A stretch of 64,000 nt of DNA from Aliiroseovarius lamellibrachiae. Its GTDB lineage: Bacteria; Pseudomonadota; Alphaproteobacteria; Rhodobacterales; Rhodobacteraceae. A model generated the notes under the pieces. The model worked only from the letters and a program-made list of their open reading frames with translations, was not told the DNA's origin and did not search any database. Location: contig NZ_JAHEVJ010000002.1 in assembly GCF_018599245.1 (NCBI RefSeq), positions 248,001-312,000 of the forward strand, read 5' to 3'. Position 1 is the first letter of the stretch; each line of letters begins with the position of its first letter. Below, in pieces: positions 17,855-26,100 of this stretch. Both the position numbers and the translations under genes were made by a program.

Positions 17855-18397
17855 TCAGTGGACCATTTGACCGGTTGCCATACCCAAGTGATGCTCTTGA
17901 TGATGCGCGCCGACGGCCATCAGACCAAAGAACCCTAACGCGCGAATGGTCTGCGCTTCGGTGTCTGATGTCACAGTCCAGACGAGGTGATCCCCCTTGT
18001 CGGCGACCTCGCTGATCCAACCCGTTTCGGCCGTCAGAAATGGGGCATGGGCCGGCACCATGCGACGGGCGGCAGCACCACCTGGCCCAGTCGTCGAAAT
18101 CTGAAAGACAGCGCCGCCAGAAACATTTTCCGCGCTCACCTCTGCGTGGGTGATCAGCAGGTCCATATCAACCAGATGGTCGCGCAGGGCGCTGATATCG
18201 ACCCGCGACCAATCCGTATTAGGATCAGCCATCAGCATCGCGACGATTTCAGAGACAGCGGCAAAAGCACCCTGACCAGGTTCGGTCGGAACCGCAGATA
18301 CATGCGCCATTGCGCTGTGATCATGTGAGGATTGCGCATCCGCAGGTGCGATGAAAACGCCCATCGCGAGAAGGAAATTGAGGACGTGTCGAAGCAT
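17855..18397 (-). CDS. Periplasmic His-rich protein of the copper locus
   Basis: The 180-residue protein has a signal peptide (MLRHVLNFLLAMGVFIAPADA). The mature N-terminus is SSHDHSAMAHVS, a short His/Met-rich metal-binding-like stretch, and a second His cluster, GAHHQEHHLGMATGQMVH, lies at the C-terminus. The middle holds DWSRVDISALRDHLVDMDLLITHAEV. I recognise this as a hypothetical protein often seen with copper genes but have no function for it. Sequestration or delivery of periplasmic copper is an inference from the His/Met content and from its position convergent with copZ. The gene ends one base from the copZ stop. Confidence 0.75.
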   Translation of the reverse strand: MLRHVLNFLLAMGVFIAPADAQSSHDHSAMAHVSAVPTEPGQGAFAAVSEIVAMLMADPNTDWSRVDISALRDHLVDMDLLITHAEVSAENVSGGAVFQISTTGPGGAAARRMVPAHAPFLTAETGWISEVADKGDHLVWTVTSDTEAQTIRALGFFGLMAVGAHHQEHHLGMATGQMVH

Positions 18398-18452
18398 GAA
18401 TGACCTTTCTGTTCGCTATGTCCAACAAACTGGCAAACCCGCCGAATAAGCT

Positions 18453-18470
18453 TTATGATTTCGATCATAA
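18453..18470. promoter_or_regulatory. FNR-like palindrome at the crp/fnr gene start
   Basis: TTATGATTTCGATCATAA is a perfect 7-bp inverted repeat around TTCG, with TGAT-N4-ATCA at its core as in Fnr-class sites. It covers the first possible ATG (18455) of the downstream Crp/Fnr gene, which suggests that translation starts at the ATG at 18470 or later and that the regulator binds its own promoter. Confidence 0.5.
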
Positions 18471-19057
18471 TGAAGCAAATCAATGAACTCCCACCCCCGT
18501 TCGGATCGCTCCCCAGGCACGGGATATCACAGCGAGATCTGCGCAGCGGCGATGCCTTGTTTCGGCAAGACGACCCGAGCAGGGCGATGTTTTTTCTTCA
18601 AAGCGGGGCGGTCAACCTGATCCGGCACACCGAAGCTGGACAGAAAGTGACGATGTTCCGCGCCACCGCCGGAGATACGATTGCCGAGCCGTCAGTGTTC
18701 TCAGACCACTACCATTGTGATGCGATTTCGCAGCAGCCCAGCGTCGTCTTGGCATTCGACAGGCAGAGCGTGTTGGCGGCCATGGCCAAGGACAGCGCAT
18801 TTGCGACGGCCTTTGTAAAACGACTGGCCGGGCAGGTTCAAACCTATCGTCGACATTTGGAACTTTTGGCGATCCGATCTGCAAAGGACAGGGTTCTGGC
18901 CGGCTTGGCCGATGGGCGGCTGACCGGCACCGTGCTGGATTTTGCTGCAGAACTCGGCCTTTCGCACGAAAGCGTTTACCGGGCGCTGGCCGAGTTGACC
19001 CGCGACGGGCGGGTTGAACATCCCACCCGCGGGCAATACCGGCTGAAACCGTGCTGA
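18455..19057 (+). CDS. Crp/Fnr family transcriptional regulator
   Basis: The product is 200 residues from 18455, or 195 from the ATG at 18470. It has an N-terminal cyclic-nucleotide-binding-like beta-roll (GDALFRQDDPSRAMFFLQSGAVNLIRHTEAGQKV and AGDTIAEPSVFSDHYHCDA) and a C-terminal winged helix (LDFAAELGLSHESVYRALAELTRDGRV). No N-terminal Cys cluster for an iron-sulfur centre is visible, so it is not FNR itself. The protein is shorter than typical Crp. It lies divergent from the His-rich periplasmic protein gene and next to fragments of copper and cytochrome genes. A role in controlling that block is an inference. Confidence 0.85.
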   Translation: MISIIMKQINELPPPFGSLPRHGISQRDLRSGDALFRQDDPSRAMFFLQSGAVNLIRHTEAGQKVTMFRATAGDTIAEPSVFSDHYHCDAISQQPSVVLAFDRQSVLAAMAKDSAFATAFVKRLAGQVQTYRRHLELLAIRSAKDRVLAGLADGRLTGTVLDFAAELGLSHESVYRALAELTRDGRVEHPTRGQYRLKPC

Positions 19058-19070
19058 GCGTTGGTGGAGG

Positions 19071-19142
19071 CGCGTCGGCGGCCGCAGTAGCAAGCAAAAC
19101 AACTCGTCCTGCCAAGAGTAATATCTGTTTGCGGCTCATCAT
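19071..19142 (-). pseudogene. Signal-peptide fragment of a lost exported protein
   Basis: From ATG-ATG at 19142 the minus strand encodes MMSRKQILLLAGRVVLLATAA, a typical signal sequence. The frame then runs into the antisense of the Crp/Fnr gene with no recognisable mature domain. It begins 15 bases after the stop of the chimeric oxidase fragment, so it was probably the next gene of the same lost operon, cut off by a deletion. Confidence 0.45.
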
Positions 19143-19156
19143 GTTGTGACCCACAA

Positions 19157-19482
19157 TCAAGTTTTCATGCCGGCTACCTGATGGGACAGCATGTGGCAGT
19201 GCAAAAGCCAGTCGCCCGGATTTTTGGCCCGGAAAACGATGGTTCGTTCTTGCCCGCGACCCATCAAGATCGTGTCGCGCAGCGGGCGGAGGCTGTCGTC
19301 TGGCCTTTCCTCTTGAAAATGATGCCCATGCAGGTGCATCGCGCGAATAACATCAGCATCATATGCGATCTGCCCTCGCATCATGGGCGTCAGCACCTTG
19401 AGGGCCTTTTTCATCACGCCCATGCCGCCATAGAAAGCAACGACGCGGCCACGGCGCCAATCGCAAGCTTCTCGATTTTCAT
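19157..19482 (-). pseudogene. Chimeric remnant: cytochrome c'-like N-terminus joined to multicopper oxidase C-terminus
   Basis: A good ribosome site (GGAGAAATAAT) precedes ATG 19482, which encodes a signal peptide (MKIEKLAIGAVAASLLSMAA) that stops at TGA 19414-19416. In the overlapping frame from 19423, GGMGVMKKALKVLTPMMRGQ and IAYDADVIRA match the first helices of cytochrome c'. This joins directly to MHLHGHHFQEE, RDTILMGRGQERTI and WLLHCHMLSHQVAGM, the last copper-ligand blocks of a multicopper oxidase, ending at 19157. The haem-binding CxxCH and most of the oxidase are absent. Two deletions in a former copper/cytochrome operon would explain this. A functional product is very unlikely. Confidence 0.72.
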
Positions 19483-19624
19483 ATTATTTCTCCTGTCCGA
19501 AAATATCGACGCGTGGAAAACCCGCGCAGGTTCGCATTTTTTAGATCAGGTAGCGGGGAGGTGGCGGATCGAAAGAGGATGAAACGGGCGAGGCCTGAGT
19601 TGCTTCGGGAATGCTATGTCGCGC

Positions 19625-19879
19625 CTATTGTTCGTCGAATTGTGGCACCACCTCAGATGAGAAAACGATCACGGAGCCAGAACAAAACGCGCCACCGTGG
19701 CAATGTCGTTTGTGATCAGTCGCGATGTGCTGGGCCTCATCGACACTGACAACGGCTTCCATGCTCTGGCCGTGTTTTCCGTGCGCCAAAGCGGGTTCAC
19801 CCAAAGCAATAAGACCGACAAAGACCACGCCGATCAAGATGAGCAATTGCCCAAATTTATTGCCGATGAAGATACTCAA
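19625..19879 (-). CDS. Small exported His/Cys-containing protein
   Basis: The 84-residue frame starts with TTG at 19879, three bases after the stop of the cytochrome c gene upstream, which supports coupled translation. An N-terminal hydrophobic segment (IGNKFGQLLILIGVVFVGLIALG) acts as signal or anchor and is followed by EPALAHGKHGQSM and HIATDHKRHCHGGAFC. The clustered His and Cys suggest metal binding. I do not recognise the family. The non-ATG start and surrounding gene debris mean it could itself be a degraded gene. Confidence 0.5.
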   Translation of the reverse strand: MSIFIGNKFGQLLILIGVVFVGLIALGEPALAHGKHGQSMEAVVSVDEAQHIATDHKRHCHGGAFCSGSVIVFSSEVVPQFDEQ

Positions 19880-19882
19880 CGA

Positions 19883-20152
19883 TCAGTTTATCCCATTCTC
19901 ACGTTGTAATTCTCTCACGTAAGAAACGATGGTAGCACTGTCAGCGTTGGTCACGCCTTCGACTGGCGGCATGTCGCCAAAGGGCCAGTGGTGTGCCCCG
20001 ACCCCAGGCTGCGCAGCAAGGACAAACGCCATATCAGCATGGAGTCTGGGCTCATAGATTTTGTGGGTCAGCGGCGGAGCGGTCCCTTGTTGACCGGCGG
20101 CATTCTCACCGTGGCAACTGGCGCAGGCCGCATCAACGGCACGCTTGCCCAT
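19883..20152 (-). CDS. c-type cytochrome, probably N-terminally truncated
   Basis: The frame encodes a mono-haem class I cytochrome domain: CASCHG (haem attachment) in the first 15 residues, PPLTHKIYEP, HHWPFGDMPPV (the axial Met) and TIVSYVRELQRENGIN. Related Rhodobacterales cytochromes have a signal peptide and about 30 more residues. Here the in-frame sequence upstream of ATG 20152 continues family-like (VRLPAELSDQSI) for about 20 codons, then meets a TGA with no start codon or signal peptide. Without export the haem could not be attached, so the gene is probably broken at its 5' end. It is followed directly by the small His/Cys gene. Confidence 0.6.
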   Translation of the reverse strand: MGKRAVDAACASCHGENAAGQQGTAPPLTHKIYEPRLHADMAFVLAAQPGVGAHHWPFGDMPPVEGVTNADSATIVSYVRELQRENGIN

Positions 20153-20729
20153 GATGGATTGATCACTCAGCTCAGCTGGCAGGCGAACCTCAACTGTCTG
20201 AGGTCAGCGCCCATGGGACCAAACAGTTCTATTTGCTAAGAGAGGGTTTGTTGCTCATCGTAACCACTGAGGAGTGGATGATGGCGGGAGGTCAACGACT
20301 TGAAGTCTTGGGAACGAAAGGCTTGAAAACGATGCGATGCCACTCCTGTGGAATGCGTGGTTGGGCTGGTTGCCTTGTCGCAACATAATGAGCCCTAACT
20401 CTGTTTTGCCTTTGACGCTGACGTCGTCGAAATGTCTTAGACATTGGGTTTGTAAGGCATTTACCTGAGTGCACCGGCCGTTTCGGTGGGAATGATTTGT
20501 TCAACTGGAGCTGAGAACATCACGCAGTATAACTGCGGTGAGCATTGGGTATCGCTAAAATACTGCAATAAAATGGGAGCTGAAGAAATTGCCAAATTCT
20601 TGCCAAACACTGGTGCATTACAGTTCCGATTTGTGCCGAATTCCGCAAGCTTCTTGTCGTTGAGGTTTTTTCAAAAGGTTGTATTTTTTGGCCTTGTTTA
20701 TCTGGTTTTGCGCACTTATACGGGTCGAC
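20153..20729. other. Gap without an identifiable gene upstream of tRNA-Ser
   Basis: These 577 bases hold the truncated 5' region of the cytochrome gene and then sequence in which I find no convincing gene. A minus-strand frame at 20292-20504 is Arg/Gln-rich and unassigned. The AT-richer 20500-20720 stretch probably contains the tRNA promoter. Remnants of an insertion element are possible but not shown. Confidence 0.35.
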
Positions 20730-20819
20730 GGAGACGTGGCCGAGTGGTCGAAGGCGCTCCCCTGCTAAGGGAGTAGGCCCGGAAGGGTCTCGAGGGTTCG
20801 AATCCCTTCGTCTCCGCCA
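20730..20819 (+). tRNA. tRNA-Ser (anticodon GCU)
   Basis: Acceptor arms GGAGACG (20730-20736) and CGTCTCC (20809-20815) pair perfectly. The anticodon loop is CTGCTAA with anticodon GCT at 20764-20766, flanked by a CCC/GGG stem. A long variable arm (GGCCCGGAAGGGTC region), typical of serine tRNAs, is followed by the T arm GAGGGTTCGAATCCCTT. The genomic 3' end has discriminator G and an encoded CCA (20817-20819). It reads AGC and AGU codons. Confidence 0.97.
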
Positions 20820-20874
20820 GAAACCCCATCAAGTTGTTATTTTTAAATAAAACTTACTAGATGGGGGTTTCTTG
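20819..20874 (+). terminator. Hairpin after tRNA-Ser
   Basis: AAACCCCATC at 20821-20830 pairs with GATGGGGGTTT at 20860-20870 across an AT-rich 29-base loop, followed by CTT. It directly abuts the CCA end of the tRNA and probably ends its transcript. Confidence 0.55.
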
Positions 20875-21217
20875 CCACCATTAAATTCGCAATTCAATGC
20901 AAGCGTATGCAACCTCATGCACCAGCTGAATACTGGATGGTTTTAGCGTGGGGGTATGTCCAACGGGCCTGCGCACTGTAAGAAAACCACCTAGCAAAAA
21001 AAGTAAGCGACTAGTGAACTTTTTTGGTCGCTCATTGGTGAATACTTCCATTGGGCCGTGGTAATTCCTGCTTTCGAAAGTTGATTGGAAAAATGGGTGT
21101 TGTAAAGAAATTAATTATCGCGCGTAAATTATGGGTCGCTTTGACTGGAAAGGAGTGTGCTGCGATCTTACGCAATGGGCACTTGAAATTAGGAACGTTT
21201 AGTGAACATAAATATTG
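20875..21217. other. AT-rich gap between tRNA-Ser and the SOS cassette
   Basis: About 340 bases, visibly richer in A and T than the flanks. I see no gene except a 41-codon frame at 21093-21218, which is doubtful because the SOS box lies inside it. The gap follows a tRNA 3' end, a common integration site, but no integrase or matching repeat was found. Confidence 0.4.
21193..21207 (+). promoter_or_regulatory. LexA (SOS) box of the imuA operon
   Basis: GAACGTTTAGTGAAC is an exact GAAC-N7-GAAC direct repeat, the established LexA site of alphaproteobacteria. It lies 10 bases upstream of the imuA ATG, where bound LexA would block transcription of imuA-imuB-dnaE2. Confidence 0.9.
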
Positions 21218-21799
21218 ATGCCCAGCCAATTCGCAGATGTATTCCCCTTAAAGCCTTCTCGGTACCACGAGGTTACTGGAGCAGGGGCGTATAGCTTTGC
21301 GTCGATCTGTTGCGGGAAGACTGAGGGAACCGCGATTTGGTTTGTCGAGGGGTGGGTAACAGAGGTGGTAAACCCCCTTGGCTTACAGATGCATTGTGAC
21401 CCACATCAGGTGTTGATCGGAAAGTGTAATAGCCCAACTGATGTGCTGGCTGCGACGGAAGAAGCATTGCGATCGGGCGTTGTCTCATTGGTGATAGCCG
21501 AGCTTACGGCGCCCTTGTCGTTGACATCTGGGCGAAGGTTGCAACTGGCTGCAGAGGCGGGTGGCTCAACCGGTCTTATGATTGTGTGTGATGGCATGGG
21601 CAGCAATGCGACACAGACACGTTGGCATGTCGCCCCCGTTTATTCCTCTGATGACTCGACTCAAATGCGGTGGTCGCTTAATAAGAACAAATCAGGAACA
21701 AATGGGAGTTGGAATGTAAGGTGGAATGAAACGGCGCGTCGTATCTCTGTGGTTTCCCAGCATGTCGAGCGAACGGCTCCTTCGGAAACGCTATCGTGA
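21218..21799 (+). CDS. imuA: ImuA, RecA-like protein of the SOS mutasome
   Basis: The 193-residue product is an ImuA-type protein distantly related to the RecA/SulA fold. The N-terminal half includes FPLKPSRYHEVTGAGAYSFA and GTAIWFVEGW; LVIAELTAPLSLTSGRRLQLAAEAGGSTGLMI corresponds to the strand and helix near the RecA Walker B. A classic Walker A is absent, as in many ImuA proteins. ImuA works with ImuB and DnaE2 in damage-induced mutagenic translesion synthesis. The ATG at 21218 is used; a TTG one codon earlier is unlikely. The gene overlaps imuB by 74 bases, and the LexA box sits just upstream. Confidence 0.85.
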   Translation: MPSQFADVFPLKPSRYHEVTGAGAYSFASICCGKTEGTAIWFVEGWVTEVVNPLGLQMHCDPHQVLIGKCNSPTDVLAATEEALRSGVVSLVIAELTAPLSLTSGRRLQLAAEAGGSTGLMIVCDGMGSNATQTRWHVAPVYSSDDSTQMRWSLNKNKSGTNGSWNVRWNETARRISVVSQHVERTAPSETLS

Positions 21800-23195
21800 A
21801 GGCCCTTTCGCGGTCATTGCACAGATCGGGAATGCAGACCGCTTATTGTGTCTAAATCCGCTTGCTGAACAACGTGGTTTAAGACGCGGGATGGGGTTGG
21901 CGGATGCGCGTTCATTCTGTCCCGAACTCCAGACGGACGAACATAATCCACGGGCGGATCAGGCGTTTCTAGATGGCCTTGTCAGATGGGCCAAACGGTA
22001 TTGTCCGTGGGTCGGTAAAGACGGGCCTGATGGTTTGCTGCTTGATGTGACAGGGTCTGCGCATCTGTCTGGGGGGGAGATTGCGATGTTGCAGGATATG
22101 CGTATGCGGTTGGGAGGGTCCAAACTCACGCTGCGCATCGGTTTGGCTGATACGGTCGGTGCGGCATGGGCATTGGCGCGATTTGGTGAAGGTCTCGCAC
22201 AAGTGGGCCAGACACGACAGGCCATAAATGCGCTGCCTGTTGCCTGTCTTAGGATTACACCCAAAGAGGATATAACCCTGCAACGGCTGGGTATTAAGGC
22301 CGTTGGACAACTTGCGGACTTGCCTCGTGCAACTATCGGTCAAAGGTTTGGGGCATCCGTTCTCATGCGCCTGGATCAGGCTTTGGGGCATCAGGCCGAA
22401 AGCCTCTCTCCTGAGAAAAACCAACAGAACTATGCGATGCGGCTGACCCTTCCTGAACCAATTGGCTTGGCCAAGGATGTAATGGCGGGTGTTGAGCGTC
22501 TGTTACTGCCATTGTGTGAAAAGCTGGCCCGGGACACGTCTGGTGCGCGGGTGTTATGTCTGATCTGTCGCCGTATTGATGGGGCCGACCAAAGTGTTGA
22601 GCTGCGGCTTGCACGGGCCTTACGTGATCCGCACAGAATGCTGCCGCTGTTCGCAAAGGGCGTAGATGGGATTGATGCAGGCTTTGGCATCGACCAATTG
22701 CGCCTTGTGGCCACACAGGTTGAACCGCTGCCCGTCGAACAGATTTCCCAAAGTCACAGAGGGCATGACAGCGGCGATTTGCACGATTTGATGACACGAT
22801 TAGGCAATCGCATCGGTTTGGAAAACATCCAAAGGTTCCTGCCCGCTGACAGTCACATCCCTGAACGCAGCTATATTGTTTCACCTGCAGCATGGTCTGA
22901 ACCAAACGGGTCATGGGGTCTGACGAACCCGCGGCCTATTCGGTTGTTCCCACCTGAATATATCGCGGCACAGGGGCATCGCCCACCAAACAGGTTCAAG
23001 TGGCGGGCGATGTCATTCACCGTTGGGCGTCTCACTGGGCCAGAACGGATTGCCCCTGAATGGTGGTTAGAGGATGAGAACTGGCGGCATGGTGTCCGTG
23101 ATTATTGGCAGGTTGAGACGAGAGAGGGACATCGCCTTTGGATGTTCCATACGCCGCAAAATCCAAGTTGGTTTGTGCAAGGGGTGTTCGCATGA
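21726..23195 (+). CDS. imuB: ImuB, catalytically dead Y-family polymerase homologue
   Basis: The 489-residue protein is a DinB/UmuC-like Y-family homologue. It begins MKRRVVSLWFPSMSSERL, where active Y-family polymerases have the metal-binding D.D.FFA; the WFP.M sequence lacks those acids, as in ImuB. Conserved Y-family parts follow: LADARSFCPEL, DGLLLDVTGSAHLSGGE, and the helix-hairpin-helix TLQRLGIKAVGQLADLPRA. The C-terminal portion (PPNRFKWRAMSFTVGRLTGPERIAPEWW) carries the ImuB-specific region near its beta-clamp partners. ImuB is the adaptor linking DnaE2 and ImuA to the clamp. It overlaps imuA by 74 bases and ends in an ATGA overlap with dnaE2, so the three proteins are translationally coupled. 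Confidence 0.93.
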   Translation: MKRRVVSLWFPSMSSERLLRKRYREGPFAVIAQIGNADRLLCLNPLAEQRGLRRGMGLADARSFCPELQTDEHNPRADQAFLDGLVRWAKRYCPWVGKDGPDGLLLDVTGSAHLSGGEIAMLQDMRMRLGGSKLTLRIGLADTVGAAWALARFGEGLAQVGQTRQAINALPVACLRITPKEDITLQRLGIKAVGQLADLPRATIGQRFGASVLMRLDQALGHQAESLSPEKNQQNYAMRLTLPEPIGLAKDVMAGVERLLLPLCEKLARDTSGARVLCLICRRIDGADQSVELRLARALRDPHRMLPLFAKGVDGIDAGFGIDQLRLVATQVEPLPVEQISQSHRGHDSGDLHDLMTRLGNRIGLENIQRFLPADSHIPERSYIVSPAAWSEPNGSWGLTNPRPIRLFPPEYIAAQGHRPPNRFKWRAMSFTVGRLTGPERIAPEWWLEDENWRHGVRDYWQVETREGHRLWMFHTPQNPSWFVQGVFA

Positions 23196-26100
23196 CCTAC
23201 GGCGAACTTTGTGCCACCAGCAACTTTACCTTTCTCAAAGGGGCGTCTCACCCCGAGGAACTGGTCACACGGGCAGCGGAACTGGGCCTGTCTGCGATCG
23301 CGATAACCGACCAGAACTCGCTGGCAGGCGTGGTGCGGGCCTATGCTGCGTTGCAAGAAATCAAACGCATGGCCGCAAAGGATATTGCGATAAAATCAAC
23401 CCAGCAGGTGGACCACAGCAGCCGGACAATCACGCAAGCCAATTCAATCCGCCGCCCTGACATTGGGCATCAGTTCCCCAAGCTAATCGTCGGGGCCAGG
23501 TTGGTCCTGCAAGACAGCACGGTGCATTGGATCGCGTTGCCCAAGGATCGAAAGGGGTATGAGGCGCTATCGCGATTACTGACCCTTGGCAAACGACGTG
23601 CCCCCAAAGGACAGTGTCATCTGTCATATCGCGACCTGACGGCGGGCGGGTCTGGCATGACATTGATTGCGATCCCCCAAGAGAACGACGGAGATGCCGC
23701 AGGCCATATCGCAGAGATGGCGCGGGTCTTTCCTTCGAATGTGTATCTGGGATGTGCGCCACGCTACGATGGCAGTGATCAAGCGAAATTTGACCGTTGC
23801 ATGTCATTGTCCCACGCCACGTCTGCGCCAATGGTCGCCATTGGCGATGTGCTGATGCACCACGGATCACGTCGACAGTTGGCGGATGTGCTGAGCTGCC
23901 TGCGTGAAGGATGCAGCATTGACGATATCGGGAAACGTGCCCTTCCAAATGCGGAACGTCGGCTAAAGGGGCTTCAGGATATGGCCCGCCTTTTTCACAA
24001 GCACCCGGCGGCCATTCGGCGAACACAAGAAATAATCGCCAAGTGTAGCTTTTGCCTGTCGGAGCTGTCTTACGACTATCCGACAGAGGTGAACGATGGG
24101 GAAACGGCGCAAGACAGGTTGATACGGTTGACGCATCTTGGCCTGAAGCGGCGGTATCCCAATGGGGTGTCAGAGCATGTGCAAGGCTTGGTGCATAAGG
24201 AACTGAAACTGGTGAAATCGTTGGGGTTTGCAGCCTATTTCCTGACGGTGCATGACATTATTGTCTTTGCCAGATCACGGGGGATTTTGTGCCAGGGGCG
24301 TGGATCGGCGGCGAACTCGATCCTGTGTTATGCGTTGGGAATCACCGATGTTGGCCCAGAAACCATCACGATGGTGTTTGAACGGTTCATGTCGGAACAT
24401 CGCGGCGAGCCACCAGATATTGATATCGACTTTGAACATGAGCGCCGTGAAGAAGTGGTGCAGCATATCTATGAGAAATATGGCCGACACAGAGCTGGCT
24501 TGTGTGCCACCGTCATTCATTTTCGAACACGAGCGGCCATTCGTGAAGTCGGCAAGGTCATGGGGCTTTCACAGGATGTATTGGCCGGTCTGACGGGGCA
24601 AATCTGGGGGATGTCAGGCAGAGGTGTTGATGAAACCCGTGTCCGCGAACTTGGCCTTGATCCAAGTGACCGCCGCCTTGCACAGACCCTGCGTTTGATC
24701 GGTGAAATCATCGGGTTTCCACGGCACCTGTCCCAACATGTTGGCGGTTTTATCATCACTCAAGGGCGTTTGGACGAACTCTGCCCGATTGAAAATGCAG
24801 CGATGGAAGATCGCACCGTGATCGAATGGAACAAAGACGATATCGACACTTTGGGCATCCTAAAGGTCGATATCCTGTCGCTTGGGATGCTGACCTGCAT
24901 CCGCAAATGTTTTGATTTGATCTCGTCCCATGATGGCCCTGAACTTGCCATTGCGACGGTCCCACAAGAAGACACCAAGACCTACGACATGCTTTGCGGG
25001 GCAGATGCGATTGGTGTGTTTCAGGTAGAGAGCCGTGCGCAGATGAACTTCTTGCCACGGATGCGGCCCCGCACCTTCTATGATCTCGTGATTGAGGTCG
25101 CGATTGTGCGGCCAGGTCCAATTCAGGGGGGAATGGTACATCCCTATATCAATCGTCGACAGGGGAAAGAGGCGGTCAGCTTTCCCTCGGCTGAGTTGAA
25201 GGCTGTGCTTGGCAAGACATGCGGCGTTCCGTTGTTCCAAGAACAGGCAATGCAGATCGCGGTCGTTGCGGCAGGGTTTAGTCCAGAAGAAGCCGATCAT
25301 CTCAGGCGATCCTTGGCGACATTCCGCAAAATGGGAACGATCGGCACGTTCAGAGATCGCTTTATCAGCGGTATGCTAAGGCGTGGTTATGATGCTGATT
25401 TTGCAGATCGTTGCTTCACCCAGATCGAAGGTTTTGGTGAGTATGGTTTCCCCGAAAGCCATGCCGCAGCCTTCGCCATGCTGGCCTATGTGTCCGCGTG
25501 GTTGAAATGCCACCACCCAGCCGCCTTCGCCTGTGCGCTCCTGAACTCCCAGCCAATGGGGTTTTATGCACCGGCCCAGATCATACGGGATGCCCGTGAA
25601 CACAGCATCGAAATCCGCCCCATCTGTGTCAACAACTCCGACTGGGATAATCGTCTGGAAAAGCGGGGTGACGGCAATCTGGCCCTGCGGATGGGGTTTC
25701 GACAAATCAAGGGTATGAAACAAGAAGACGCAGACTGGATCGTAAGCGCCCGTGGGAATGGGTATCACGACATCCCCAGTCTTTGGCACCGCGCTGGTGT
25801 TTCATCGGGGACATTGGAACGCTTGGCCGAGGCTGATGCGTTCACCGATCTCGGGTTAACGCGGCGTGATGCGTTGTGGCAGGTCAAGGCGATCCGGGCT
25901 GACACACGTTTGCCGCTGTTCAATGATCCCATTGATGGTGAAGTGATTGCCGAACCGAAGGTCGCGTTGCCTATCATGAATTTGGGGGAGGCGGTGGTCG
26001 AAGATTACGTATCAATGCGACTGTCACTGCGGGCTCACCCCGTCGAACTGATACGACCGTCATTGCCCAACACGACACCACATTCTGAACTGCCACATGT

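Noticed and set aside
20292-20504. Arg/Gln-rich minus-strand frame that could be a transposase fragment
   Set aside because: No DDE or other transposase motif and no terminal inverted repeats were found.
21093-21218. A 41-codon plus-strand ORF (MGVVKKLIIARKLWVALTG...) whose TGA overlaps the imuA ATG
   Set aside because: The LexA box lies inside its 3' half and it has only a weak ribosome site, so transcription of the operon should start downstream of its ATG; the overlap is probably chance.
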